A DNA stretch of 50,489 nt from a virus: IMG/VR virus record IMGVR_UViG_3300000101_000024, positions 1 through 50,489 of that record; one strand, written 5' to 3'. The notes under the pieces are model-generated. The model searched no databases and was not told the origin of the DNA. It worked only from the letters and a program-made list of their open reading frames with translations. This document shows positions 30,406-38,414 of this stretch, piece after piece. Made by a program: the position numbers and the translations under genes. Position 1 is the first letter of the stretch, and each line of letters begins with the position of its first letter.

Positions 30406-30623
30406 TGAATGATTTAAAATTAAATGGGAATGACATAGAGCTGAATGGTCATAAAGTTGCTAGAGTTTTTCATGTTGTTGGCACTTTGCGAGAGCAACTC
30501 GAAAAAGCTATAAACGATATTGACACAGCACCTAAAGGGATGAATGAGATTTACCAGAATGCTTATCGGGATGGATGGCAAGATGGTTACAACAAAGGGA
30601 TGGAGGGAGCACAAGATGAGTGA
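30405..30623 (+). CDS. Small helical protein, function unknown
   Basis: This 72-residue protein starts at ATG 30405, overlapping the previous stop (TGATG), with AGGAGACTTC upstream. It begins NDLKLNGNDIELNGHKVARV, and a helical end (YQNAYRDGWQDGYNKGMEGA) follows. An in-frame upstream extension has no start signal and was dropped. Not recognised. Confidence 0.6.
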   Translation: MNDLKLNGNDIELNGHKVARVFHVVGTLREQLEKAINDIDTAPKGMNEIYQNAYRDGWQDGYNKGMEGAQDE

Positions 30624-30939
30624 AGTTTCACCAGCAGACTGTTTGGGAGAAGCAATGAACACTTTCCGAGAGCGTAGCAAAGTTTACGGGAAGAATTATT
30701 TACAACATGGCAAAGTCATGATGGCGTTGTTCCCGAATGGAATGGAGCTGAAGACTGAGGAAGATTGGAACAGGTTTGGGATCATTAACATGATTGTCTC
30801 AAAACTAACACGCTACTCTCAGAGCTGGCCAAGTGCTCACATAGACTCGATTCATGATTTGGGAGTTTATGCATTCATGCTGGAATCATTAGACATTAAT
30901 GATAAAATGGCAAACAGCTTGACAAAGGAGCTAGATTGA
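30616..30939 (+). CDS. DUF6378-like protein
   Basis: This 107-residue protein has the recognisable order FRERSKVYGKNYLQHGKVMM, ALFPNGMELKTEEDWNRFGI, INMIVSKLTRYSQSW and HDLGVYAFMLES. That fits a phage family I recall as DUF6378, which resembles MazG-like helical folds. A nucleotide pyrophosphohydrolase role is only suggested. ATG 30616 overlaps the previous gene's end (ATGAGTGA), as for the nuclease gene at 37995. Confidence 0.65.
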   Translation: MSEVSPADCLGEAMNTFRERSKVYGKNYLQHGKVMMALFPNGMELKTEEDWNRFGIINMIVSKLTRYSQSWPSAHIDSIHDLGVYAFMLESLDINDKMANSLTKELD

Positions 30940-31088
30940 TGAGCGAAGGAGTTGAAAAGACTTGTGGCAAGTGTCTTAAGCGTCCTGCGCAAAGATTGAT
31001 ATTAATGAGAAATGGTCGGAAGCAGTGGCGGTGTGATGTCTGCCAGCAAAGGAAAAATGTTTCCGGATTTAAAAGGAGAGCTGCATGA
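30939..31088 (+). CDS. Small zinc-ribbon protein
   Basis: This 49-residue protein has two Cys pairs (CGKC near residues 9-12; CDVC near residues 32-35), a typical four-Cys zinc ribbon, and a basic C-terminus (FKRRAA). It starts at ATG 30939, overlapping the previous stop, and its own stop overlaps the exonuclease start (ATGA). Probable nucleic-acid-binding role. Too short for most gene finders. Confidence 0.7.
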   Translation: MSEGVEKTCGKCLKRPAQRLILMRNGRKQWRCDVCQQRKNVSGFKRRAA

Positions 31089-31618
31089 TTGTTTTTGATT
31101 TAGAGACAACAGGTCTTCCGAAAGCAGAAGGTTCTGACCTAGACATCCAGCCCAAGATAATAGAGTTCGGTGGGGTTAAGTTGGATGAAGATTTAAACGA
31201 GATTGGCAGGTTGGAGTTTTTCTGCAATCCTGGACACCCACTCGACCCAATCATAACAAAGATCACAAAGATCACAGACGATGATTTAAAAAATGAAAAG
31301 CCATTCATAGCCAACTACAAACCTCTGTGTGATTTTTTCTTAGGCGAAACAAAAATCGTTGCACACAATTTACCATTCGACCGCAAGATTCTTAAATTTG
31401 AACTTGAGCGCAATGATAAGTTAACAAAGTTCCCATGGCCACCTGAACACATCTGCACAGTTGAGATTGGTAAGTCTGTTTGGGGGAGTTTCCGGAAACT
31501 CGCGGATATTTATTTCGAGGTCACAGGTCAAGAGCACAAAGGTGCTCACAGGTCAATTGCTGATGTTTTGGCAACTGTTGAAATTTTAAAGTGGTATAAA
31601 AAAGAGGGGCACATATAA
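31085..31618 (+). CDS. DnaQ-like 3'-5' exonuclease (DEDDh)
   Basis: This 177-residue exonuclease has Exo I FDLETTGLP (4-12), Exo II IVAHNLPFDRKILKFE (about 91-106) and Exo III GAHRSIADVLAT (about 153-164), with the H-x4-D arrangement of the DEDDh group. The length is that of a single catalytic domain. It directly precedes the DnaE-like polymerase gene, so it probably provides proofreading in trans, like the epsilon subunit. Confidence 0.88.
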   Translation: MIVFDLETTGLPKAEGSDLDIQPKIIEFGGVKLDEDLNEIGRLEFFCNPGHPLDPIITKITKITDDDLKNEKPFIANYKPLCDFFLGETKIVAHNLPFDRKILKFELERNDKLTKFPWPPEHICTVEIGKSVWGSFRKLADIYFEVTGQEHKGAHRSIADVLATVEILKWYKKEGHI

Positions 31619-31683
31619 TGGATCCGATAACTGCTAATATAATCGCTTGTGTTATTGTTTATTTTGTTTTTAATGTTTTATGA
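31618..31683 (+). CDS. 21-residue membrane peptide between dnaQ- and dnaE-like genes
   Basis: ATG 31618 overlaps the exonuclease stop (TAATG), and its own TGA (31681-31683) overlaps the polymerase start (ATGA at 31680). A GAGGGGC ribosome-binding site lies just upstream. The peptide is DPITANIIACVIVYFVFNVL after Met, almost entirely hydrophobic: a single potential membrane helix. The tight overlaps on both sides argue it is translated. It may also just couple translation of the two genes. Function unknown. Confidence 0.55.
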   Translation: MDPITANIIACVIVYFVFNVL

Positions 31684-34493
31684 TTAACATACGTAACAGA
31701 ACTGAGTATTGTTTCCGCAAAGCATTTGGTTCTGTAGATAATGTCATTGCCGCGACATCAGAAGATGCAATCGGGATCTGCGACTCTGGGACTTGGGGTC
31801 ATGTTAACTTCAGCAAAGCCTGTAAAAAGTTAAACAAAAAAGCTCTGTTCGGAGTTGAGATCCCAGTTGTTGAGGATGCAACAGAGCGATCAAAGCAACC
31901 AACTAACGAGATGGCGTTCATCGCCAAGAACAATGAAGGTCTGGCTGAGATTTATCAGCTCGTGACCAAAAGTACCGACAAGCAACATTTTTATTATTTT
32001 CCGCGTTTGAGTTATGAGCACTTGTTCGACATCAGCGACAATATTATAATCCTCAGCGGAACAACTCCCAACTGGGGGCTGTTGCCTTTGACGAAAAAAG
32101 AAAACCTTTACATAGAGCTGAACCCGATGAGTGTGCGCAAGGCATTGGACTTTGCAGAGCGTAAAGATTTTAAAGTTGTGGCGACATCAGATAATTTTTA
32201 CCCAGCAGTCAAAGACAAAAAAGCGTATGAGGTGCTTGTTGGTCGGAACCGTACAGACCGCACTGCACCTATGCACATTTTAAATGAGTGGGAGTGGCAG
32301 GAGTCATTGCCATGGGCTCCAAAAGAAGCAATCGCGAGCACATACGAGATAGCCAAGAGTTGTGATGTTGATTTGCCAACCGCGACTAATGTTACTTTCA
32401 GCAGCAAGAAAACTCTTAAACAAATGTGTGAGGAAGGTGCTGTTAAGAAAAAGATAGATTTGTCTGATGAGGTTTATGCTGCTAGGCTGAGTCGGGAACT
32501 GGCAATGATTGCTCGGAAAAAGTTTGAAGATTATTTTTTCGTGATAGCTGACATGATTGAGTATTCAAAAAAGCACATGCTTGTTGGACCAGCAAGAGGT
32601 TCTTCAGCAGGATCGTTGGTTTGTTATCTGACAGACATAACTGATGTCGATCCTATCGAGCATGATCTTTTGTTTGAGCGTTTTATCGACATCACTCGTG
32701 AAGACTTGCCTGATATTGATATTGACTTCCAAGATGACCGCAGGGAGATGGTTTTTGATTATCTCCGAGATAAGTACGGTGCAGAGAAAGTTGCACACTT
32801 AGGGACTGTCTCCCGATACAAAGCAAAGAGCACTATCGCAGAAGTCGCCAAAGAACTCGGCATACCTGCTTGGGAGGTGAATGATTTGAAGGGTGCAATC
32901 ATTGAGCGGAGTTCTGGTGATTCGCGTGCAGCTTTTTGTATCTTGGACACATTTAATGAATTAGATGTTGGGCGTGAGGTGATGAGGAAATATCCTCAAA
33001 TGAAAGTTGCAGCAGACATGGAGAACCATGCTCGTCACACTGGTGTTCATGCAGCAGGGATGATTGTCACAGAGCACCCAGTCAGCAGGTACTGTTCAGT
33101 TTCTGCTCAAACAGGTGCAGCACAGATTGATAAAAAAGACGCAGAGGAACTTAATCTTTTAAAGATTGATGCACTGGGTTTGCGTACGCTGTCGGTTTTG
33201 CAAGATGTTCTTGATCAGATTGGTTGGGACAGAGACTCATTGATTAATTTTCCTCTTGAGGATGAGAAGTCGTTTGAGATTCTTAACTCTGGCAGATACG
33301 CAGGCATTTTCCAATTTGAAGGTTATGCACTGCAATCAGTCACCCATCAAATGAAAGTGCATAGCTTTGAAGACATTGCCGCCATAACTGCTTTGGCTCG
33401 TCCTGGACCACTTAACTCTGGAGGCACAACTGAGTATATAAAACGTCACACTGGTGAGGCTCCTGTCGAGTATCTTCACCCACTCACTGAAAAGATCACA
33501 AAGGTCACCAATGGTGTTGTTGTTTATCAAGAACAGGTGATGACGATTGCTCGGGATGTTGGAAAGTTATCTTGGGAAGATGTTTCAACTCTGCGCAAGG
33601 CAATGTCTAAATCTTACGGAAAGGAATATTTTGACACTTTTTGGGAGAGATTCAAAATCGGTGCGGCAGAGAATGGAATCAAAGAAGACCAAGCACAGCG
33701 TATTTGGGATAATATTAATACCATGGGTAGTTGGGCTTTCAATCGCAGTCATGCTATTGCTTATGGGATGGTTTCTTATTGGTGCTGTGTTCTTAAGTCT
33801 AGGTACCCTCTTGAGTTTGCTGCTGCATGTTTGCGGAATGTCAAAGACGACGACCAAGGAGTCAGGCTGTTGCGAGAGGTTGCGAAAGAGGGACTAGTTT
33901 ACAAACCTTTTGACAAATTCAAATCTGAAATAAATTGGTCTGTTCAGGATGGAGAACTGATTGGTGGGTTAATCGGGATAAAAGGCATTGGTCCTAAAAT
34001 GGCAGAAGGAATCATTGAGCGCAGAAAACTAATGCAACCATTGACCCCACGTCAAGAAAAACTTTTGAACGAAGGCACAACTCCGTACGATGATATCTTT
34101 GAGTGTGAGCGCAGGTTCGGTCACATTAAGCAGAATCCAGAACAGCACAACATAAAAACAAAGATCGTGGACATAGAATATTTGGATGCTGACACTCCAG
34201 GAACTTTTGTTTTCTTCGGCAAGCTGAAAGAGAAAAACTTACGAGACATGAACGAGACTGTCAACTTGGCAAAACGAGGAGGCAGAAGAGTTGAAACAAA
34301 TAACCTCTGGTTGAATTTAACTTTTGAGGATGATACTGGTCCAATCATCGCAACCATCGACAGATTTAAATATAACAAGATGGGCAAGCAAATAGTTGAA
34401 GATGGGAGGCTTGGTGATTGGTATCTGGTTAAAGGAACAATCAGAGCTGGGTTCAGGAAGATTTATGTCGACAAATGGAAAAAGTTGTCATAA
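31680..34493 (+). CDS. C-family DNA polymerase (DnaE-like)
   Basis: This 937-residue protein has the PolIII alpha order. A PHP-like N-terminus (ICDSGTWGHVNFSKACKKLN) has lost its metal-binding His residues (INIRNRTEY instead of H-x-H). GPARGSSAGSL (about 303) and PDIDIDF (about 344-350) hold the first two catalytic Asp. KIDALGLRTL (about 498) has the third Asp. GVVVYQEQVMTIA, WAFNRSHAIAYGMVSYW and a helix-hairpin-helix (LIGIKGIGPKMAEGII, about 765) follow, then a short OB-like C-terminus. It is shorter than bacterial DnaE (about 1160). It is the phage replicative polymerase. Confidence 0.92.
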   Translation: MINIRNRTEYCFRKAFGSVDNVIAATSEDAIGICDSGTWGHVNFSKACKKLNKKALFGVEIPVVEDATERSKQPTNEMAFIAKNNEGLAEIYQLVTKSTDKQHFYYFPRLSYEHLFDISDNIIILSGTTPNWGLLPLTKKENLYIELNPMSVRKALDFAERKDFKVVATSDNFYPAVKDKKAYEVLVGRNRTDRTAPMHILNEWEWQESLPWAPKEAIASTYEIAKSCDVDLPTATNVTFSSKKTLKQMCEEGAVKKKIDLSDEVYAARLSRELAMIARKKFEDYFFVIADMIEYSKKHMLVGPARGSSAGSLVCYLTDITDVDPIEHDLLFERFIDITREDLPDIDIDFQDDRREMVFDYLRDKYGAEKVAHLGTVSRYKAKSTIAEVAKELGIPAWEVNDLKGAIIERSSGDSRAAFCILDTFNELDVGREVMRKYPQMKVAADMENHARHTGVHAAGMIVTEHPVSRYCSVSAQTGAAQIDKKDAEELNLLKIDALGLRTLSVLQDVLDQIGWDRDSLINFPLEDEKSFEILNSGRYAGIFQFEGYALQSVTHQMKVHSFEDIAAITALARPGPLNSGGTTEYIKRHTGEAPVEYLHPLTEKITKVTNGVVVYQEQVMTIARDVGKLSWEDVSTLRKAMSKSYGKEYFDTFWERFKIGAAENGIKEDQAQRIWDNINTMGSWAFNRSHAIAYGMVSYWCCVLKSRYPLEFAAACLRNVKDDDQGVRLLREVAKEGLVYKPFDKFKSEINWSVQDGELIGGLIGIKGIGPKMAEGIIERRKLMQPLTPRQEKLLNEGTTPYDDIFECERRFGHIKQNPEQHNIKTKIVDIEYLDADTPGTFVFFGKLKEKNLRDMNETVNLAKRGGRRVETNNLWLNLTFEDDTGPIIATIDRFKYNKMGKQIVEDGRLGDWYLVKGTIRAGFRKIYVDKWKKLS

Positions 34494-34541
34494 GTGATTA
34501 AATTAAAAAAGCTAATAGATACAAGGTTCTTAAGGAAGATG

Positions 34542-34597
34542 TTGCTTTCTCTGAAGAAATGGAGTATAATAAATGTAATGGGAAATGTTTTCTCCCA
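34542..34597 (+). promoter_or_regulatory. Sigma-70-type promoter with 5'-terminal hairpin
   Basis: TTGCTT (34542-34547), 17 bases, TATAAT (34565-34570). Nine bases later TGGGA (34579-34583) pairs with TCCCA (34593-34597). AGAAAGGAAATAAAA and ATG 34638 follow. It lies inside an upstream in-frame extension of the peptidase gene, which is therefore not coding. Confidence 0.88.
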
Positions 34598-34637
34598 GAT
34601 TATGATGCTCTTTAAAATTCTGAGAAAGGAAATAAAA

Positions 34638-35135
34638 ATGATTTATCTTGATCTTAAAGATAAACCTGCTCCAAGCAAGAGAGAGGTTTTTGATAGTAGA
34701 GGTAATAGGCGTAGAACTTGGTGTGGTCCGTATGTTGCAGCAGCAGTCTGCAAAACTGACTACGAGACTGTCTACCAAACCTTTCGGAAAGTAACTGGCA
34801 AACGCCACGTTGCAGGAACTCATTCATCAGTTGTGAAGGCAGTTATGCATAAGCATGGAGTTAAATCCGGAAGAATAGTTTATCTGACATCCAAATCTTT
34901 TTTGGGAGAGGCAAAAACTGGTGCCAAGAAAAAGCTGCATCATTTCTTGCGGGAGAATGCAGAGAATAAACTCTACGTTGTTTGCGTCGCAAACCATTGG
35001 GTTGTTGTTGATGGGCGAGACAAGACTGCCACCGACAGTTGGCATTCAGGCGAGTGGGTTCCGATCAGCGAGTTCTCTCACAAAAACCGATTAGTCAAAT
35101 ACTTTTGGCCAATCACTTCTAGACCTAGATTCTAG
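34638..35135 (+). CDS. Papain-like cysteine peptidase-type protein
   Basis: This 165-residue protein starts at ATG 34638 after a promoter module and ideal ribosome-binding site. RRRTWCGPYVAAAVCKTDYE places Cys29 at the N-terminus of a helix, as in papain/C39-like folds. NHWVVVDGRDKTATDSW has the His (about 120), followed by Asp or Asn candidates. No signal peptide and no cell-wall-binding domain, so it acts in the cytoplasm or is a virion component. Host-protein cleavage or deubiquitinase-like activity is unproven. It is followed by a strong terminator. Confidence 0.65.
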   Translation: MIYLDLKDKPAPSKREVFDSRGNRRRTWCGPYVAAAVCKTDYETVYQTFRKVTGKRHVAGTHSSVVKAVMHKHGVKSGRIVYLTSKSFLGEAKTGAKKKLHHFLRENAENKLYVVCVANHWVVVDGRDKTATDSWHSGEWVPISEFSHKNRLVKYFWPITSRPRF

Positions 35136-35142
35136 CAAACAT

Positions 35143-35179
35143 CCTCCCCCCATCGGGGGAGGAATTTTTTTATTTTTTT
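35143..35179 (+). terminator. Strong intrinsic terminator
   Basis: CCTCCCCC (35143-35150) pairs with GGGGGAGG (35155-35162) around CATC, followed by AATTTTTTTATTTTTTT. It ends the peptidase transcript. The next promoter begins two bases after the T-run (35181). Confidence 0.95.
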
Positions 35180-35180
35180 G

Positions 35181-35234
35181 TTGACTTAACTGCCAGAAAG
35201 AGGGATAATAACTGTAATGGGAAAAACAACTCCC
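35181..35234 (+). promoter_or_regulatory. Sigma-70-type promoter with short leader hairpin
   Basis: TTGACT (35181-35186), 17 bases, GATAAT (35204-35209) then AAC. GGGA (35219-35222) pairs with TCCC (35231-35234), a weak 4-bp stem. AGAAAGGAAAATAAA and ATG 35257 follow. The spacer is nearly the same as at 20404-20420 on the other strand. Confidence 0.92.
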
Positions 35235-35256
35235 TAAATTAAGAAAGGAAAATAAA

Positions 35257-36099
35257 ATGACAAGTCTGATCAAACGCGAAGTCTATATCGGAACAGGAAA
35301 CTTAACCGGATTTTACACATTGCACAAAGTTGTTTACTCTTATGCTCTTCCTGGCAAAACTGGTGGTTTCTTTTATTTAGACAACTACATAAAGAATTTA
35401 TCTACTGATGCTAAAAAAGCTGACCAGATGGCCAAAGAATATGCAAAAAGAACTGGTTGTGTTATGATTTCTGGTGCTGACTTTGAGCTTGACGAGCACA
35501 CCAACAATGAGTTGCTTAACAAACGAGTCGTTGCTTTCATCAAAGAACAAAACGTTTTCAGCTTTGGCAAATATCGCGGCAGAACATTTTCTGATATTGC
35601 TGAGAGCGACCCTCAGTACATTCAGTGGTTGAAGTCTGAGGAAGTTAACATCAAAGTCAAGCAACCTGCTTTTAAACTATCAATCCTCGCCATTCAACAA
35701 CTATGCGAAGAGGGTGTTCTTTCAATCCCAGAGAAAACTGTTGAGCCAGTGATACAGGGAGTTGAGAAAAATCCTTCTGACCACATTGGCACAATTGGTG
35801 ATAAAGTCGAGCTTGAATTAAAAATTGTTATGCGCAAAAATGTTTCTACCAACTTCGGTGGATCAACTCTGTTAATTATGATTGACGAAAACGACAATGT
35901 TGTGAAAACATTCACAAATGCGAGTTGGTTGGACGAAGAGGCTGAAGACAAGGATGGAACTTACTTCCGAGAAGCAGTTATCAAAGGTGACCGTATTAAA
36001 ATCAAAGGCACGATTTCTGCTCACCAAGAGTATAATGGAGAGAAATCAACTTTAATTAAACGACCTAAGTTAGTCACTAATTTAAAGGAGGCAGCATGA
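35257..36099 (+). CDS. OB-fold and exoX-C-type fusion protein
   Basis: This 280-residue protein has a middle segment VFSFGKYRGRTFSDIAESDP followed by QYIQWL (about 98-123). That matches the short domain at the C-terminus of exodeoxyribonuclease X and in related phage proteins. The C-terminal part (GDKVELELKIVMRKN, then GDRIKIKGTISAHQEYNGEK) has the pattern of an OB fold, with 'KGT-x-H-x-EYxG-KST'. It could bind single-stranded DNA as a replication accessory factor. It starts a transcript with the helicase and nuclease genes. Confidence 0.6.
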   Translation: MTSLIKREVYIGTGNLTGFYTLHKVVYSYALPGKTGGFFYLDNYIKNLSTDAKKADQMAKEYAKRTGCVMISGADFELDEHTNNELLNKRVVAFIKEQNVFSFGKYRGRTFSDIAESDPQYIQWLKSEEVNIKVKQPAFKLSILAIQQLCEEGVLSIPEKTVEPVIQGVEKNPSDHIGTIGDKVELELKIVMRKNVSTNFGGSTLLIMIDENDNVVKTFTNASWLDEEAEDKDGTYFREAVIKGDRIKIKGTISAHQEYNGEKSTLIKRPKLVTNLKEAA

Positions 36100-36311
36100 G
36101 AGAGCCAAAAGAATACAAATACAAAAAATTTACAGGCACTGTTGTTAAGAAAATTTATTATGATGTCTTTGTTGAGATTGCTTATGATCAGGATGAAGAT
36201 GAGATCTCAGAAGAAGACATCATGAAAAAGTTGATAGAAGAGGCAAAAAATGAACGACCTATTGATCAAGAATATGTCGTAATTGAAGAAGACATACAAT
36301 CAATTCACTAA
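36096..36311 (+). CDS. Small acidic protein, function unknown
   Basis: This 71-residue protein begins REPKEYKYKKFTGTVVKKIY and becomes strongly acidic (DEDEISEEDIMKKLIEEA). It overlaps both neighbours by one to four bases, so it is translationally coupled with the OB-fold protein and the helicase. It could be an acidic binding partner. Not recognised. Confidence 0.6.
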   Translation: MREPKEYKYKKFTGTVVKKIYYDVFVEIAYDQDEDEISEEDIMKKLIEEAKNERPIDQEYVVIEEDIQSIH

Positions 36312-38002
36312 TGCAAATAAACAAAGCACATGCAAATTATTGCATAGCAAAAGTAAACCTAGACTCCGAAACAGTGCAAAGACTCTCTGCCCTTCCAGGA
36401 TTTAAAAAGTGGATCGGCAGAGAGTTGCTTTTTGCTGCCACTGGTGCAAACATAGATCACATCCGGAAGTTTTGGCCAGATGCCAGTTGGGATGATTCTG
36501 CTTCGGGCATCCTTAACAAATACATACAAAAACTCAAAGACGCAGAAACCATACGCAAGCTAAAAGTCTCCGCACCTCCGGAGAAAGATGATTTCATGTT
36601 CAAAACAAAACCATTCGACCACCAACGTTCTGCATTCTATATGTCTCGGGACAATGAGTCGTTTGCGCTTTTGATGGAGCAAGGAACAGGGAAAACAAAA
36701 GTCATCATTGACAACAGCGCGTATTTGTATGGTGCTGGGAAAATTAACTGCTTGGTGGTTATTGCCCCGAATGGTGTTCACAGAAACTGGATCCGCAAAG
36801 AGATCCCCGATCATATGCCGGAGTGGTGCAAACACAAATGTGCTTATTATTATTCAGGGATGAAGAAAAAAGACCTTGAAGCATTTGAAGAGGTTATGTT
36901 CGCAGAGGATTGTCTTAAAATTTTCACATTCAATGTTGAGGCGTTTGTGAGCAAAACTGCTGTTGAGTTGATAAACAAAATTATGCTGGCAAATGATGCG
37001 ATGCTGGTTGTGGACGAAAGTTCCAGAATTAAACGTCCAGGAGCAAAACGAACCAAAGTCATCACCAAACTCTCAAACCTAGCCAAATACAAAAGGATAA
37101 TGACTGGCACTCCTGTGACAAAAGGACCAGAGGACATTTACAGCCAGTTTAAATTTTTAGACCCTCAGATATTGGGCTATGACAGCTTTTACTCGTTTAA
37201 AGCACGTTACTGTATAATGGGTGGGTTTGAGAATCGGCAAATTGTTTCTTATCAGCATGTGGACGAGTTAACCAAAAATATAGAGGGACACTCTTATCGG
37301 GTTTTGAAAAAAGACTGCCTAGACCTGCCTGATAAAATCTACCAAAGATATCCTGTTGAGATGTCTGTTAAGCAACGCAAACTCTATGACCAAATGCGCA
37401 AGCAATATATCGCAGAGCTTGATGGGGATCAGATTGATGCACCTGCAGCAATAACTCGTTTGCTAAGGCTACAACAAATCGTTTGCGGATGGTTCCCGAC
37501 AGAAACTGGAGTCAAGCCAATTGAGGACAAAAATCCCAGATTAAATGCTCTTCTGGAGATATTAAGCGACATTGACTCCAAAGTTATTGTGTGGGCACGA
37601 TTTAAAGCTGATTTGAAGGCTATAGAAGGTGCGTTAGGTAGTGCTGCGGTTGCTTACCATGGAGAAGTCTCAAACGACGACAGAGCGGATGCTGTAGAGC
37701 GTTTTCAGAATGACCCGAAAATAAGATATTTCGTCGGACAACCGCAGTCTGGCGGCATTGGCTTAACTTTAACTGCTGCAGATTATGCAGTTTATTACTC
37801 TAACAGTTTTGATTTGGAGACTAGGCTGCAATCCGAAGACAGATGCCACAGGATCGGTACAAAGAACAATGTGACTTATATAGATATTGAAGCACCCAAG
37901 ACCATTGACGCCAAAATCATCAAAGCACTGCGTAGCAAAAAGAACTTGGCAGATGTTATAACAAAAGATCCGATATCTATGTTTTTGGTTGAAGATGAGT
38001 GA
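36311..38002 (+). CDS. SNF2-family (superfamily 2) helicase
   Basis: This 563-residue protein has: motif I LLMEQGTGKTKVIID (about 119-133); motif Ia VVIAPNGVHRNW (about 149); motif II VVDESSRIKR (about 231, DESS instead of DExH); motif III MTGTPVTKGP; motif IV-like SKVIVWARFKAD; motif V GGIGLTLTAADY; motif VI SEDRCHRIGTKNNV. It has a ~100-residue N-terminal extension with FRFWP-like segment (IDHIRKFWPDASWDD). Such phage enzymes remodel DNA during replication or recombination. It overlaps the nuclease gene by 8 bases. Confidence 0.88.
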   Translation: MQINKAHANYCIAKVNLDSETVQRLSALPGFKKWIGRELLFAATGANIDHIRKFWPDASWDDSASGILNKYIQKLKDAETIRKLKVSAPPEKDDFMFKTKPFDHQRSAFYMSRDNESFALLMEQGTGKTKVIIDNSAYLYGAGKINCLVVIAPNGVHRNWIRKEIPDHMPEWCKHKCAYYYSGMKKKDLEAFEEVMFAEDCLKIFTFNVEAFVSKTAVELINKIMLANDAMLVVDESSRIKRPGAKRTKVITKLSNLAKYKRIMTGTPVTKGPEDIYSQFKFLDPQILGYDSFYSFKARYCIMGGFENRQIVSYQHVDELTKNIEGHSYRVLKKDCLDLPDKIYQRYPVEMSVKQRKLYDQMRKQYIAELDGDQIDAPAAITRLLRLQQIVCGWFPTETGVKPIEDKNPRLNALLEILSDIDSKVIVWARFKADLKAIEGALGSAAVAYHGEVSNDDRADAVERFQNDPKIRYFVGQPQSGGIGLTLTAADYAVYYSNSFDLETRLQSEDRCHRIGTKNNVTYIDIEAPKTIDAKIIKALRSKKNLADVITKDPISMFLVEDE

Positions 38003-38414
38003 GAGTAATTTTTGGAAATATGTGAGGAGCTCTCTGCCTGATGTTAAGATGTACCGAGTTGAGAACAGAGTTTCGGAGGGGATGCCTGATCTTCATTACA
38101 TTCGGGATGGGAACTCAGGGTGGATAGAATTAAAATACTTAGAAGATTGGCCAAAGCGCAACAACATACAAGTCGGGTTAAGACTGAATCAGAGCTTCTG
38201 GCTCGATGAGTACAAAACCCTCAAAGGTCATTGCTGGATAATGATCCGGATCGGCAGGGACTTTGTTGGCTTGATTGATGGATCAGAGGCAAAGAAAGTT
38301 TACGAGAAAATGCCTGTCCCAGAGTTTTTAAAATGTCTGACTTATAAAAAGTTCGGCAAGATGACCAAAGCTGACTGGGCAGAGCTTGCTGACATTATCA
38401 CGGACCAACCATAA
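37995..38414 (+). CDS. VRR-NUC endonuclease
   Basis: This 139-residue protein starts at ATG 37995 (overlapping the helicase stop, ATGAGTGA). It has the VRR-NUC core: YRVENRVSEGMPDLHYIRDG and SGWIELKYLEDWP, giving the PD-(D/E)xK residues D (in GMPDL) and E-x-K (in IELKY). Phage VRR-NUC proteins cleave branched DNA such as Holliday junctions. It is last in the plus-strand operon and overlaps the convergent internal-protein gene by 17 bases. Confidence 0.85.
   Translation: MSESNFWKYVRSSLPDVKMYRVENRVSEGMPDLHYIRDGNSGWIELKYLEDWPKRNNIQVGLRLNQSFWLDEYKTLKGHCWIMIRIGRDFVGLIDGSEAKKVYEKMPVPEFLKCLTYKKFGKMTKADWAELADIITDQP

Noticed and set aside
34494-34637. In-frame upstream extension of the papain-like gene (48 extra codons)
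   Set aside because: It contains the complete promoter, the leader hairpin and the ribosome-binding site of the gene, and the product there is unlike a conserved domain. Start placed at 34638.
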